This document shows positions 53,972 to 62,897 of a stretch of 64,000 nucleotides of DNA, piece by piece. The translations under genes and the position numbers were made by a program. Source of the DNA: Gammaproteobacteria bacterium (GTDB taxonomy: Bacteria; Pseudomonadota; Gammaproteobacteria; Arenicellales; UBA868). The notes beneath the pieces are model-generated. The model had not been told where the DNA came from, searched no databases, and saw nothing but the letters and a program-made list of their open reading frames with translations. The stretch is taken from positions 44,535 through 108,534 of the forward strand of contig JAKUQS010000008.1 of NCBI GenBank assembly GCA_022451485.1, in the 5' to 3' direction. How positions within the stretch are numbered: the stretch's first letter is position 1; each line of letters opens with the position of its first letter.

Positions 53972-55273
53972 ATGACAGATAAAGTGGTTAAAAAACAAAC
54001 CGCCGATGAATCAGTGGACGTATCGCGGCGGCGGGTGATCAAGGGAGCTGCTGCAGGGGCCGTTGCAGGCACTGGCATCATCACCGGTTTTCCTTACGTC
54101 CATGCGTCGGAGCCAATCACCCTGCGTTATATGGCGACCGGTGTGTCTCAGCATAGCCAGATCGCGGCCAAGGCAAAGGAAGACCTGGGCATCACAATTG
54201 ATTACATGACAGTGACTTCTGATGAGGAAGTAAAAAAGGCGGTGACGCAGCCCAACAGTTTCGACATTATGGAACCGGAATTGTGGATGGTGAAAAAGAT
54301 TGTGCCCTCGGGGCAGATGCAGCCGATGGATACCAAGCGCCTGACGCAATGGGACAATGTGACCACCGCCTGGACCAAGGGAGAAGTCGCGGGTAAGAAG
54401 ATTGGAGCTCAGGGTACGGCGCCGATTACTGTGATGTATCTGGATGGTCAGAAAAGCAAGAAGTTTTCCAGCAGTCCGACTCGCTGGGCGACTTTGATGC
54501 CGACAACCTATAACGCCGACACCCTTGGAATTCGACCGGACCTTATCGGTCGGCCGATCGAGCATTGGCATGAGTTGCTTAATCCGGAATTTAAGGGCAA
54601 AGCATCAATTCTGAATATTCCGTCGATTGGCATTATGGATGCTGCAATGGTCGTTGAGTCTATGGGGGAATACACCTTTCCAGACAAAGGCAACATGACC
54701 AAGAAGGAGATTGATCTGACGATCAATATTCTTATCGAGGCGAAAAAAGCGGGTCAATTCCGCGCGTTATGGAATGAATTTAACCAGTCTGTCAACCTGA
54801 TGGCGTCAGGCGAGGTTGTTATTCAGTCGATGTGGTCACCGGCGGTGACTAAAGTGCGGTCAATGGGTATTCCGTGTATTTATCAGCCGCTTAAAGAAGG
54901 TGCACGTGCATGGGGTGCAGGCATGGCTTTTCCCCGAACTTTAAAAGGTAGGAAACTTGATGCAGCCTACGAATTTGTTAATTGGTATACCTCAGGTTGG
55001 GCAGGTGCATTTCTTTTCCGACAGGGTTACTACTCGGGTGTCATGGATACCGCAAAGCAGCACATGGAATCCTATGAATGGGACTATTGGATGCTGGGAA
55101 AGGCAGCGACTCAGGATATCAAGGGACCGGATGGCAGCGTGATGGAAAAAGCTGGCAAGATCAGGGATGGTGGTTCCTTCGATGCGCGTATGGGTGCAGT
55201 CGCCTGTTGGAATGCGGTGATGGATGAAAATCGTTACATGGTCAAGAAATGGAACGAATTCGTCGCTGCGTAA
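53972..55273 (+). CDS. Pot-type ABC transporter substrate-binding protein (Tat-exported)
   Basis: A 433-residue periplasmic receptor. A twin-arginine signal is present, SRRRVIKGAAAGAVAGTGIITGFPYVHA (positions near 18-45), so it is folded before export. The mature part is of the PotD/spermidine-putrescine receptor group, with YMATGVSQHSQIAAKAKEDLGITIDYMTVTSDEEVKKAV and LTQWDNVTTAWTKGEVAGKK. It is long for PotD (about 350). Ligand unknown; the neighbouring ureide and PLP genes suggest an amino acid- or ureido-like compound. AAGGAGC precedes the ATG. Confidence 0.85.
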   Translation: MTDKVVKKQTADESVDVSRRRVIKGAAAGAVAGTGIITGFPYVHASEPITLRYMATGVSQHSQIAAKAKEDLGITIDYMTVTSDEEVKKAVTQPNSFDIMEPELWMVKKIVPSGQMQPMDTKRLTQWDNVTTAWTKGEVAGKKIGAQGTAPITVMYLDGQKSKKFSSSPTRWATLMPTTYNADTLGIRPDLIGRPIEHWHELLNPEFKGKASILNIPSIGIMDAAMVVESMGEYTFPDKGNMTKKEIDLTINILIEAKKAGQFRALWNEFNQSVNLMASGEVVIQSMWSPAVTKVRSMGIPCIYQPLKEGARAWGAGMAFPRTLKGRKLDAAYEFVNWYTSGWAGAFLFRQGYYSGVMDTAKQHMESYEWDYWMLGKAATQDIKGPDGSVMEKAGKIRDGGSFDARMGAVACWNAVMDENRYMVKKWNEFVAA

Positions 55274-55284
55274 GATGAGTCACG

Positions 55285-55323
55285 CAGGCTGGGGCAGGGG
55301 AATCCCTGCTCCAGCCTGTTTTT
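55285..55323 (+). terminator. Strong hairpin with T-run between receptor and ATPase genes
   Basis: CAGGCTGGGGCAGGG pairs with CCCTGCTCCAGCCTG (one G-U) around a four-base loop and is followed by TTTTT. It should end most transcripts after the receptor gene, leaving only read-through for the potABC-like genes, unless a separate promoter lies in 55324-55508. Confidence 0.85.
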
Positions 55324-55508
55324 AATTCTTCCTGATATTGGTTGGCCAGTTGCGCCAAGTAATCACCGAAGCAACGTTCCTGTTTCACGATAGTGGGGTG
55401 TTGACTATCACATTGGTGTCAGATCCACTCATGGGGCGCAAGCGCTTATGATTTGCGTGGCCAATGGTGATGGCCGTCAGGAGGAGTCGCCGCAAAGAGG
55501 GTGAATTT

Positions 55509-56636
55509 ATGGATCGCATAGGACACTGCCGACTGACCGACCTGACGAAAGTCTATGGCGACGCAGTGGCGCTGAAGCAGGTCGACCTCGAGATTCCGGC
55601 AGGACAGTACTGTTGCCTGGTTGGCCCAAGTGGATGCGGGAAAACATCTACTCTGAGGATGATCGCAGGACACGAACAGATTTCAGAGGGTGAGATACAC
55701 ATTGATGGTAAGTGTATGAACAAACTTGCACCTTCTGATCGACCCACCGCGATGATGTTTCAGGATTATGCGTTGTTCCCACATCTGAACTGTCTGGACA
55801 ATGTTGCCTTCAGTCTGCGAATGCAGGGCAGGCCCAAGGTGGCGCGCCATGCTCGAGCACGAGAACTATTATCGTTAGTGCATATGGGGGCTTATGAGAA
55901 ACGTCTGCCAAGCCAATTGTCCGGTGGGCAGCAGCAGCGAGTGGCGCTTGCAAGAGCACTCGTAACCAACCCCAGTGTGCTACTACTTGATGAACCCCTG
56001 TCGGCATTGGATCCGTTTTTACGTGTCAGGATGCGTGACGAGTTAAGGCGTCTGCAGTTGGAACTCGGGATGACTTTTGTTCACGTTACGCATTCGCAAG
56101 AGGAGGCTATGGCCCTGGCTGATATGGTCGTGGTCATGAACGAGGGAGAGATCGAACAGATTGATACGCCGCAGGGGGTTTATAACCGACCTGCGAGTCA
56201 GTTTGTCGCCCGTTTTATTGGTGGACACAATGTTTTCAACGCGACCGTAGCTGAGAGTACAGAAACGGGGACCCGCCTTAACGGTAACGAGGGCACGACC
56301 TATCTGGCACCTGTTGCTGACCTGTCGCCAGGCGCTTCAGTGTCTTTTGCGGTCCGTAGCGACAAGATCGCGCTCAGTCGCCCTGGCGATACGACTCTGA
56401 CCAATTCAGTTACCAGCGATGTGGGTCTGGTTGAGTACCAGGGGGCCTGGGTAAAGCTCGGGCTGAAGGCGCCGGATACCGGGGAGTTAACGGTAATCCT
56501 GACAGAGGATGTTTTTAACCAGATGCCTGTTCAGATAGGCGATCGGGTTGTGGTGTCGTGGATTCAGTCGGATATTCATTTTCTGGGTGGGAAAAGGATG
56601 CTGTCCGTTGAAGATGAATGGGAAGGTGTTCGTTGA
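55509..56636 (+). CDS. Pot-type ABC transporter ATP-binding protein
   Basis: A 375-residue ATPase of the PotA/AfuC group. Walker A is GPSGCGKTS (39-47), Q-loop FQDYALFPHL, signature LSGGQQQRVALARALV, Walker B LLLDEPLSAL and H-loop VTHSQEEAMALADM, with a TOBE-like C-terminal domain from about residue 270. I prefer ATG 55509, preceded by AGAGGGTG, over an earlier frame start at 55464. Its TGA overlaps the likely TTG start of the next gene. Confidence 0.92.
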   Translation: MDRIGHCRLTDLTKVYGDAVALKQVDLEIPAGQYCCLVGPSGCGKTSTLRMIAGHEQISEGEIHIDGKCMNKLAPSDRPTAMMFQDYALFPHLNCLDNVAFSLRMQGRPKVARHARARELLSLVHMGAYEKRLPSQLSGGQQQRVALARALVTNPSVLLLDEPLSALDPFLRVRMRDELRRLQLELGMTFVHVTHSQEEAMALADMVVVMNEGEIEQIDTPQGVYNRPASQFVARFIGGHNVFNATVAESTETGTRLNGNEGTTYLAPVADLSPGASVSFAVRSDKIALSRPGDTTLTNSVTSDVGLVEYQGAWVKLGLKAPDTGELTVILTEDVFNQMPVQIGDRVVVSWIQSDIHFLGGKRMLSVEDEWEGVR

Positions 56637-57508
56637 AGCGGTGGAATAGCAGGCCACTCCTCCAGGTGGCACCATTAGGGATAGTGTTTCTGGTCTTTTT
56701 TATCGTGCCGCTGGTTTTAACGTTGATAGTTAGTTTTTGGGATTACACCGAGTACGCGATTATCCCTGACTTCACGTTTCGAAATTACCAAGAGATTTTC
56801 GAGGGATGCATTACGGGGTTACCTGATCTGTGCATGACCTTTAAGACCTATTGGAGTACCTTCAAGTTCAGTTTTATAGTTTGGTTGCTCACGCTGGTGA
56901 TCGGCTTTACGGTGTCTTATTTTCTGCGGTTTCATGTACGCACCATGACCATGCAGATTGTTTTGTTTTTGTTATGCACGATACCGTTCTGGACATCCAA
57001 CGTGATACGCATGATTTCGTGGATTCCATTACTGGGACGCAATGGATTGGTTAACCAGGGTTTGTTAGACGTGGGGCTGATCGATCAGCGTCTGGATTGG
57101 TTGCTTTATTCGGAATTTTCTGTGATTTTGGCTTTCGTTCATCTGTACACGTTGTTTATGATCGTACCGATTTTTAATTCCATGTTAAGGATCGACGAAT
57201 CACTGCTGGAAGCGGCTTATGATGCCGGCGCGAGCGGTTGGCAGACGTTGGTGAACGTGGTTATTCCCTTGTGTCGGCCCGGTATCGCTATTGGCTCAAT
57301 CTTTGTGATTACGATCATCATGGGTGATTTCATTACCATCGGTATTATGGGTGGTCAGCAGATTGCCTCGATCGGGAAAGTGATCCATGTAGAAATGCAA
57401 TACCTGCAGTTTCCTGCCGCAGCAGCTAACGCTGTGATACTTTTGGCGGCAGTTTTGATGATTATCTACGGCCTTACCCGTGTTGTTGACATTCGTAAGG
57501 AGCTATAG
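56633..57508 (+). CDS. Pot-type ABC transporter permease (PotB-like)
   Basis: An inner-membrane permease of about 291 residues with six hydrophobic helices and the EAA loop AAYDAGASGWQTLVNVVIPLCRPG. Two starts are possible: ATG 56618 or TTG 56633. The TTG overlaps the ATPase stop (TTGA) and has GGGAAGG seven bases upstream, so I favour it. It pairs with the second permease two bases after its stop. Confidence 0.88.
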   Translation: MKRWNSRPLLQVAPLGIVFLVFFIVPLVLTLIVSFWDYTEYAIIPDFTFRNYQEIFEGCITGLPDLCMTFKTYWSTFKFSFIVWLLTLVIGFTVSYFLRFHVRTMTMQIVLFLLCTIPFWTSNVIRMISWIPLLGRNGLVNQGLLDVGLIDQRLDWLLYSEFSVILAFVHLYTLFMIVPIFNSMLRIDESLLEAAYDAGASGWQTLVNVVIPLCRPGIAIGSIFVITIIMGDFITIGIMGGQQIASIGKVIHVEMQYLQFPAAAANAVILLAAVLMIIYGLTRVVDIRKEL

Positions 57509-57510
57509 CG

Positions 57511-58416
57511 GTGCGCAGTGCTACACGGACGCGAAGCTTTTATTTTCTGGCAACGGTGTTTACCGCGTTTATTGTTTTTCTCTACGGACCCATGGTCATT
57601 ATTGTACTGTTGTCGTTTCAGGGGCCAGAGGGTGGTCTGACTTTTCCCATGAACGGGATCTCGGTATTCTGGTTTGAGCGGTTGTGGGAAGGTGTCGGAG
57701 TGATCGATATTTGGCGTGCGTTTCGCCGTTCCGTTGGATTAGGTCTGGTGGTGATGCTGTCTACCGTTGTTTTAGCACTGGCGGCTGGTTTGGCATTTCG
57801 TCAGCGGTTTTTTGGGGCGTCGTTTGTTTTTTTTGTGGTTGTGTCGAGTTTAATTGTGCCATCAATTGTGGTTAGCCTCGGTATTGGATTGCAGTTCCAG
57901 TTATTGGATAACGTTGTGATGTGGTTCGGTGAACGTTACGACATTGCTTACGTTAATGATGAGTTTCAGACCACCATGGGCTTGTTTACTTCGGCACTTG
58001 GCGCGCATTTGACCTGGACATTGCCATTTGGACTGTTAATTATGTTTGCTGTTTTCAATCGTTTTAATCCGGCTCACGAGGAGGCGGCGCGCGATCTTGG
58101 GGCGAATCCCTGGCAGACTATCCGGTATGTAGTGATCCCGATTATTGTTCCAAGCCTGATTGGTGTGGCTTTGTTTGGATTTACTCTGTCTTACGATGAA
58201 CTGGCACGTACGCAGCAGGCTGCTGGTTCTACAAACACATTGCCGCTGGATCTCCAAGGCTTGACTACCACGGTAACGACACCCGAGATTTATGCATTGG
58301 GTACGGTCACTCTGGCGGTGTCATTCGCTATTATCTTTAGCACGTTGGGTCTGGTTATGTATCTGCAGAGGCGCCGATCAGCGCATGGCACAGATGCCGG
58401 GGAGGGAATGGTGTGA
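57511..58416 (+). CDS. Pot-type ABC transporter permease (PotC-like)
   Basis: The second permease, 301 residues, six helices, with the EAA loop AARDLGANPWQTIRYVVIPIIVPSLIG and the PotC-like TLSYDELARTQQAAGSTNTLPLDL. The start is GTG at 57511, with AAGGAGC upstream. Its TGA is overlapped by the start of the racemase gene (GTGTGATG), so transport and racemase are translated together. Confidence 0.9.
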   Translation: MRSATRTRSFYFLATVFTAFIVFLYGPMVIIVLLSFQGPEGGLTFPMNGISVFWFERLWEGVGVIDIWRAFRRSVGLGLVVMLSTVVLALAAGLAFRQRFFGASFVFFVVVSSLIVPSIVVSLGIGLQFQLLDNVVMWFGERYDIAYVNDEFQTTMGLFTSALGAHLTWTLPFGLLIMFAVFNRFNPAHEEAARDLGANPWQTIRYVVIPIIVPSLIGVALFGFTLSYDELARTQQAAGSTNTLPLDLQGLTTTVTTPEIYALGTVTLAVSFAIIFSTLGLVMYLQRRRSAHGTDAGEGMV

Positions 58417-59153
58417 TGGAGATCAGGATTATCAATCCCAACACTACTGCGTCGATGACGGAGAAAATCGGGCGTGCCGCGCAAGAGGTCGCGGCGACTG
58501 GGACGGTGATTACCGCTATCAATCCGGCCGATGGGCCAGCCAGTATTGAAGGTTATTATGACGAAGCGTTTGCCGTGCCTGGTTTGTTGCGTGAAATACG
58601 GCGTGGTGAATCACAAGGGGTGGCTGGCTACATTATTGCCTGTTTCGACGATGTGGGTCTGGATGCAGCTAGAAATGTTGCAACCGCCCCGGTGGTGGGT
58701 ATCTGTGAGGCATCGGTTTATGTGGCCAGCATGGTTGCTGGATCGTTTGCCATCGTCACGACCTTACCGAGTTCGATTCCAGCAATTGAGAAGGTGCTGC
58801 GTCGTTATGGTCGAGATAATTTTTGTAAACGAGTGCGTGCGGCCGATATACCAGTGCTGGGACTGGAAGAGGGAGGTGGCGAAGGCGAGGCTCTGATTCG
58901 CGCAGAAATTGAAGCTGCTGTCCGCGAAGACGGTGCCGAAGCGATTGTGCTTGGCTGTGCAGGCATGGCTGATCTCGCTAAGCGACTAAGTGTCGATTTT
59001 GGATTGCCGGTAATCGATGGTGTAGCGGCCGCGGTGAAACAGGTCGAGGGACTGGTTGCCCAGGGTCTCAAGACCAGCAAGATAGGCGGTTATGCGATGC
59101 CGCCACGAAAAAACTATGTAGGTCAATTTGCTGATGACCAGCCGCAGCCTTGA
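58416..59153 (+). CDS. Asp/Glu/hydantoin racemase family protein
   Basis: A 245-residue cofactor-free racemase-fold enzyme. RIINPNTTASMTEKIG at the start is the family's hallmark; the two catalytic cysteines are in YIIACFDDVGLDAAR (first) and EAIVLGCAGMADLAKRL (second). Hydantoin racemases interconvert D- and L-5-substituted hydantoins. Other members are allantoin racemase, Asp/Glu racemases and arylmalonate decarboxylase. The carbamoylases on the opposite strand support a hydantoin or ureide substrate. The start is ATG 58416 (or GTG 58413). Confidence 0.88.
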   Translation: MEIRIINPNTTASMTEKIGRAAQEVAATGTVITAINPADGPASIEGYYDEAFAVPGLLREIRRGESQGVAGYIIACFDDVGLDAARNVATAPVVGICEASVYVASMVAGSFAIVTTLPSSIPAIEKVLRRYGRDNFCKRVRAADIPVLGLEEGGGEGEALIRAEIEAAVREDGAEAIVLGCAGMADLAKRLSVDFGLPVIDGVAAAVKQVEGLVAQGLKTSKIGGYAMPPRKNYVGQFADDQPQP

Positions 59154-59184
59154 TGCCTAAACGGGCTTCTCCACCGGGGAACTG

Positions 59185-60684
59185 TCAGTCGGCGTGTGAG
59201 GTTCCGGTGGCGTCATTAAATTGATCAACTAAGCGATCCCAGATGGGTACCAAATCCATTAGGTGATTCCAGAATTGTGGGTTTCGGCGACTGTCAAAGG
59301 CCTCTATGCTGATGTTTTGTTGTTCTACCCAGGTGTAATACCCCAGGTTGAATATACGTTCGCGACTTCGTTGATCGAGCTCAAGCACGTGATCGGTAGC
59401 TGTCCCCAGTAGGTAACGACCGAATAGTTCAGCCGCTGCGCTGATCGGTAAATGGTTATCCTGAATATAGGTTGAGGGTTTTTCGAGTTCTGTTGTATAC
59501 AGTTCGGCGCCATCGGTCGCGACGGTGAGTACAGCATCGGCAGCACCCAGATCAAGGTATTTAGCCAGCTTTATCGAGGCCAGGATGTTTGCAATGGCTG
59601 ACAAGCCCAGATGCCGAAGGCTGTTGATTAGCGTTGGATCAAACTGTTTCTCGGTCGTGAGATAGGACTGCCCGCCTGTCGTGTTAAACAGCAAATTCAG
59701 TCCATCTGAGGCGGCATCCGGTATGCCAATCACAAAATCGGTATTAAAGACATTGTGGATCAAAGGAACATGCTTATCCCCAATTCCCTGAATGTTGTGT
59801 TCGCCATACCCGTTGTACAGCAAGGTGGGGCATTCCAGTGCCTCAACAACTCCTGTGCGGGTGCCGAGCGCTTGTTTAAGATAGTCGCCCGCTGCCAGAG
59901 TGCCGCCCGAGCCTGATGCAGCTACATAGCACCGTGGCGTGAGGTTGCCATCTTTGTTAACAGCGGAAAAAATAGTTTCCAGTGCGGGGCCAGTCACCGC
60001 ACGGTGCACGATGTAATTACCAAATTCGCTGAACTGATTCAGGATAACGTTGTCTGGATCTTTCTCGAGTTCGTTACATGTGTCATAAATTTCCTTAACA
60101 TTGCTTTCTGATCCTGGCGTTCGAATGATGTCGTTCTTGTCGACTACCCAGTTTTCTAACCATTCGAAACGTTCTCGGCTCATGCCTTCGGGGAGGACCG
60201 CAGTGCTCCGGCAACCGAGAATTGTTGATATCGCGACGCCGCCACGACAGTAGTTGCCAGTCGATGGCCAAACTGCACGCTGTCGATCGATATCGAATTG
60301 GCCGGTAATCAGACGTGGGGCCAGGCAACCGTAAGCGGCTAAGACTTTGTGCGCCCGAATCATCGGAAATCGGTAACCTAATGCAACAATAATTGTGGCG
60401 TCACAACCGGTCAGGGCGGGGGGCAGGACAAGGTGACCGGGCACAGTCTCTCGTTGCTTTCGGTCCAAGCCGTTGTACCAGTGGACTCGAAACAGGTTTT
60501 CGGTCACCGGCGAATCGGGATCAATCTGCTCAAGTCGCTGCTGAAGGGCAGTGTCGATTGAGTCCGGTCGCGTCAGTTCCGACCACTTAGGCAAGCGGCA
60601 GTTCATTTCGCCGAATCGCCGAACCGTTCGATCATAAGTTGATTGGTCGATGATTCCCTGTTCAAGTCCGTTAAACATCGTCAT
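59185..60684 (-). CDS. Fold-type II PLP-dependent enzyme (cysteine synthase/threonine synthase-like)
   Basis: A 499-residue beta-family PLP enzyme. PLP contacts are Lys113 in AHKVLAAYG (probable Schiff-base lysine), Asn144 in PSTGNYCRGG and the phosphate loop ASGSGGTLAAGD (256-267). The N-terminal 60 residues and the last 150 are extra compared with cysteine synthase (about 310), so it is probably a lyase or deaminase of a separate subgroup. The substrate is unknown; cotranscription with carbamoylases and diaminopropionate ammonia-lyase suggests a role on an unusual amino acid released by them. Confidence 0.75.
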   Translation of the reverse strand: MTMFNGLEQGIIDQSTYDRTVRRFGEMNCRLPKWSELTRPDSIDTALQQRLEQIDPDSPVTENLFRVHWYNGLDRKQRETVPGHLVLPPALTGCDATIIVALGYRFPMIRAHKVLAAYGCLAPRLITGQFDIDRQRAVWPSTGNYCRGGVAISTILGCRSTAVLPEGMSRERFEWLENWVVDKNDIIRTPGSESNVKEIYDTCNELEKDPDNVILNQFSEFGNYIVHRAVTGPALETIFSAVNKDGNLTPRCYVAASGSGGTLAAGDYLKQALGTRTGVVEALECPTLLYNGYGEHNIQGIGDKHVPLIHNVFNTDFVIGIPDAASDGLNLLFNTTGGQSYLTTEKQFDPTLINSLRHLGLSAIANILASIKLAKYLDLGAADAVLTVATDGAELYTTELEKPSTYIQDNHLPISAAAELFGRYLLGTATDHVLELDQRSRERIFNLGYYTWVEQQNISIEAFDSRRNPQFWNHLMDLVPIWDRLVDQFNDATGTSHAD

Positions 60685-60728
60685 TCCTCATTTGAGCTAA
60701 CGCTTGGTTTGCGCGCGAGTGTTCATTG

Positions 60729-61655
60729 TTATTTGTTGTGTGTGATTTCGCTCAGAGCGCCATACTCCTGAGGTTCTCGATGAATAGAGAAATTGAAAAT
60801 GTTGTCTTGAATATCTCTGCATTCGTCTAGATTGCACGACCAGCTGATCAATTCATCCCCAAGTGTCTCGCAACGAACCTTAATTTCGCCGCTAGGTGCA
60901 ACAATGCAGCTTCCGCCGATCAGGTCACAGCCTTCTTCCTCTCCTGCCTTGGCAGCGCCGGCGACCCACGTGCCATTTTGATAGGCACCCGCCTGAAGTG
61001 ACAGATGATTATGAAAGTCCTGTAGGTGATCCATTTGGGGAGCTAGTGGGTAGTGGACCGGGGTGTTGTAACCGACCATGACGATTTCGACGCCCTTCAG
61101 GCCCAAGAGTCGGAATGTTTCTGGCCAGCGCCGATCATTGCAGAGGCACATGCCAAGCCTGGCATCCATCGCATCAAACGTTGGGAAGCCCAGGTTACCG
61201 GTCTCAAAGTAGCGTTTCTCGAGGTGTTGAAATGGTCGCTCAGGTTCATGTTCGCTGTGGCCCGGTAAGTGAATCTTCCGGTACTTGCCGATGATGGTTC
61301 CGTTACCATCGACTAAGATGCTGGTGTTGAACTGGTGGCGCTGTCCATTTTCCACACATAATTCTGCATAACCTAAGTAAAACCCGATGCCCATTCGTGC
61401 AGCAGCGTCGAACAGCGGCTGAGTCGCTTGATTAGGCATCTCGGTCTCGAAAAAAGCCTCAAGCTCGGCGGGATCTTCCAGATACCAACGCGGGAAAAAA
61501 GTCGTTAGTGCAAGTTCGGGGAAGACGATTAATTCCACTTTTTTTTGGTGAGCCTGTTCCATTAATTCGATCATTCGCCTGACGGCTGAGCTTCTGGATT
61601 CGTCACGGGCAATAGGCCCGAGTTGAGCGACGCCAAGGTTGAGTGTTCGGGTCAT
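60729..61655 (-). CDS. N-carbamoyl-D-amino acid hydrolase-like nitrilase
   Basis: A nitrilase-superfamily amidase of 308 residues with the triad Glu47 (FPELALTTFFPRW), Lys127 (KYRKIHLPG) and Cys172 (CLCNDRRWPET). Both the residue numbers and the neighbouring HSEHEPERPFQHLEKRYFETGN match D-carbamoylases, which release D-amino acids, CO2 and ammonia from N-carbamoyl-D-amino acids. The gene starts after TAGGAGA and lies between the M20 hydrolase (12 bases) and the PLP enzyme (44 bases). Confidence 0.92.
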   Translation of the reverse strand: MTRTLNLGVAQLGPIARDESRSSAVRRMIELMEQAHQKKVELIVFPELALTTFFPRWYLEDPAELEAFFETEMPNQATQPLFDAAARMGIGFYLGYAELCVENGQRHQFNTSILVDGNGTIIGKYRKIHLPGHSEHEPERPFQHLEKRYFETGNLGFPTFDAMDARLGMCLCNDRRWPETFRLLGLKGVEIVMVGYNTPVHYPLAPQMDHLQDFHNHLSLQAGAYQNGTWVAGAAKAGEEEGCDLIGGSCIVAPSGEIKVRCETLGDELISWSCNLDECRDIQDNIFNFSIHREPQEYGALSEITHNK

Positions 61656-61667
61656 GAGTGGGGTCTC

Positions 61668-62897
61668 CTACTCGGTTAATTGAAGAACGACCTGTGTCAA
61701 TACGTCGAGGCCTGCATCGATTTCTACTGCTGCGGTAAATTCTTTTACGTTGTGACTGATTCCGCCTTGTGAGGGAACAAAAATCATGCCAGTTGGACAG
61801 TTCGGCGCAAACATTTGGGCATCGTGACCCGCTCCGGAGGGCAGGCGTTGACAAGCATAGCCGCGTTCGTTTGCAGTGGTTTCGATAAGATTCATCACGT
61901 CAGGGCTGAACTCAACAGGGGAGAAACGGGCCAGTGAGCGGCTCGCAACTTCAACGCCTTCGATGGCAGCCAGCTTGGCAATGTACTGCGTCATGCTCGC
62001 CTCTGCCTGCTGAAGGATATTCTCTGTGGTATTGCGCAGATCCACTGTAATGCGTGCATGGTTTGCGATCACATTGACAAGGTTGGGACGCAGTTCCGTT
62101 ACACCAACGGTTGCAACTTGATCACCGCCCAACCCATCGGCCAGACGGCGTGCTTCGGTGGTAATAGCTGCTGCGACGAAACCCGCATCGTGACGCAGCC
62201 TCATGGGAGTAGTGCCTGCGTGGTTAGAAGTGCCAGTCACACGGTATTCCGTCCATGAAATCCCTTGCACGCCTGTGACTATCCCGATAGTGGTCCCCGC
62301 TTCTTCGAGAACTGGCCCTTGTTCTACATGGAGCTCTAGGAAGGCTCTTGGCGTCATTGTCGCAACCGCATCATCGCCGGCATAACCAATGCGTTTTAAT
62401 TCCTCTCCCACAGAAACATTGTGCTCATCTTTGGTTGCAAGCGCTTCGTTCAGGTCAAGCGATCCCTGATGCACTGCGCTACCCATCATGTCGGGCGAAA
62501 AACGTGCGCCTTCTTCATTGGTAAAGAAAGCAACCGCGAGAGGGTGCTTTGTCTGGAAATTGGCTTCGTTCAACGTTTCGACCAGTTCGAGTCCGGCGAG
62601 GACACCCAGGGTGCCGTCATAGCGCCCACCTGTGGCAACAGAATCGATATGTGAGCCGATCATGACCGGTGGGCCATCCACGGCACCAAGTCGGGTACCG
62701 ACAACGTTACCAATTTCATCGATTGATATCACGAGTCCAAGTTCGGTCATCCACCGTGTTACCAAATCACGGGCTAAACGGTCCTCTTCTGTCAAGGCGA
62801 GTCGACAGACCCCACCGCCATCGATAGAACCAATTGCCGCCAGTAGTTCGATTCGACGTAGTAATCGATCGCTGCTTGCTCTGAGGTTTGGTTTCAT
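61668..62897 (-). CDS. M20 family Zn hydrolase (N-carbamoyl-L-amino acid hydrolase / allantoate amidohydrolase type)
   Basis: A 409-residue metallohydrolase. Metal ligands are in GSHIDSVATGGRYDGTLGV (His83, Asp94), FTNEEGARF (Glu128/Glu129), ELHVEQGP and the final SHNVKEF. The dimerisation insert contains TGTSNHAGTTPMRLRHDAG, typical of L-carbamoylases and allantoate amidohydrolases (HyuC/AllC). Either ureido-acid substrate fits. The start overlaps the stop of the upstream dpaL gene (ATGA). Confidence 0.92.
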   Translation of the reverse strand: MKPNLRASSDRLLRRIELLAAIGSIDGGGVCRLALTEEDRLARDLVTRWMTELGLVISIDEIGNVVGTRLGAVDGPPVMIGSHIDSVATGGRYDGTLGVLAGLELVETLNEANFQTKHPLAVAFFTNEEGARFSPDMMGSAVHQGSLDLNEALATKDEHNVSVGEELKRIGYAGDDAVATMTPRAFLELHVEQGPVLEEAGTTIGIVTGVQGISWTEYRVTGTSNHAGTTPMRLRHDAGFVAAAITTEARRLADGLGGDQVATVGVTELRPNLVNVIANHARITVDLRNTTENILQQAEASMTQYIAKLAAIEGVEVASRSLARFSPVEFSPDVMNLIETTANERGYACQRLPSGAGHDAQMFAPNCPTGMIFVPSQGGISHNVKEFTAAVEIDAGLDVLTQVVLQLTE

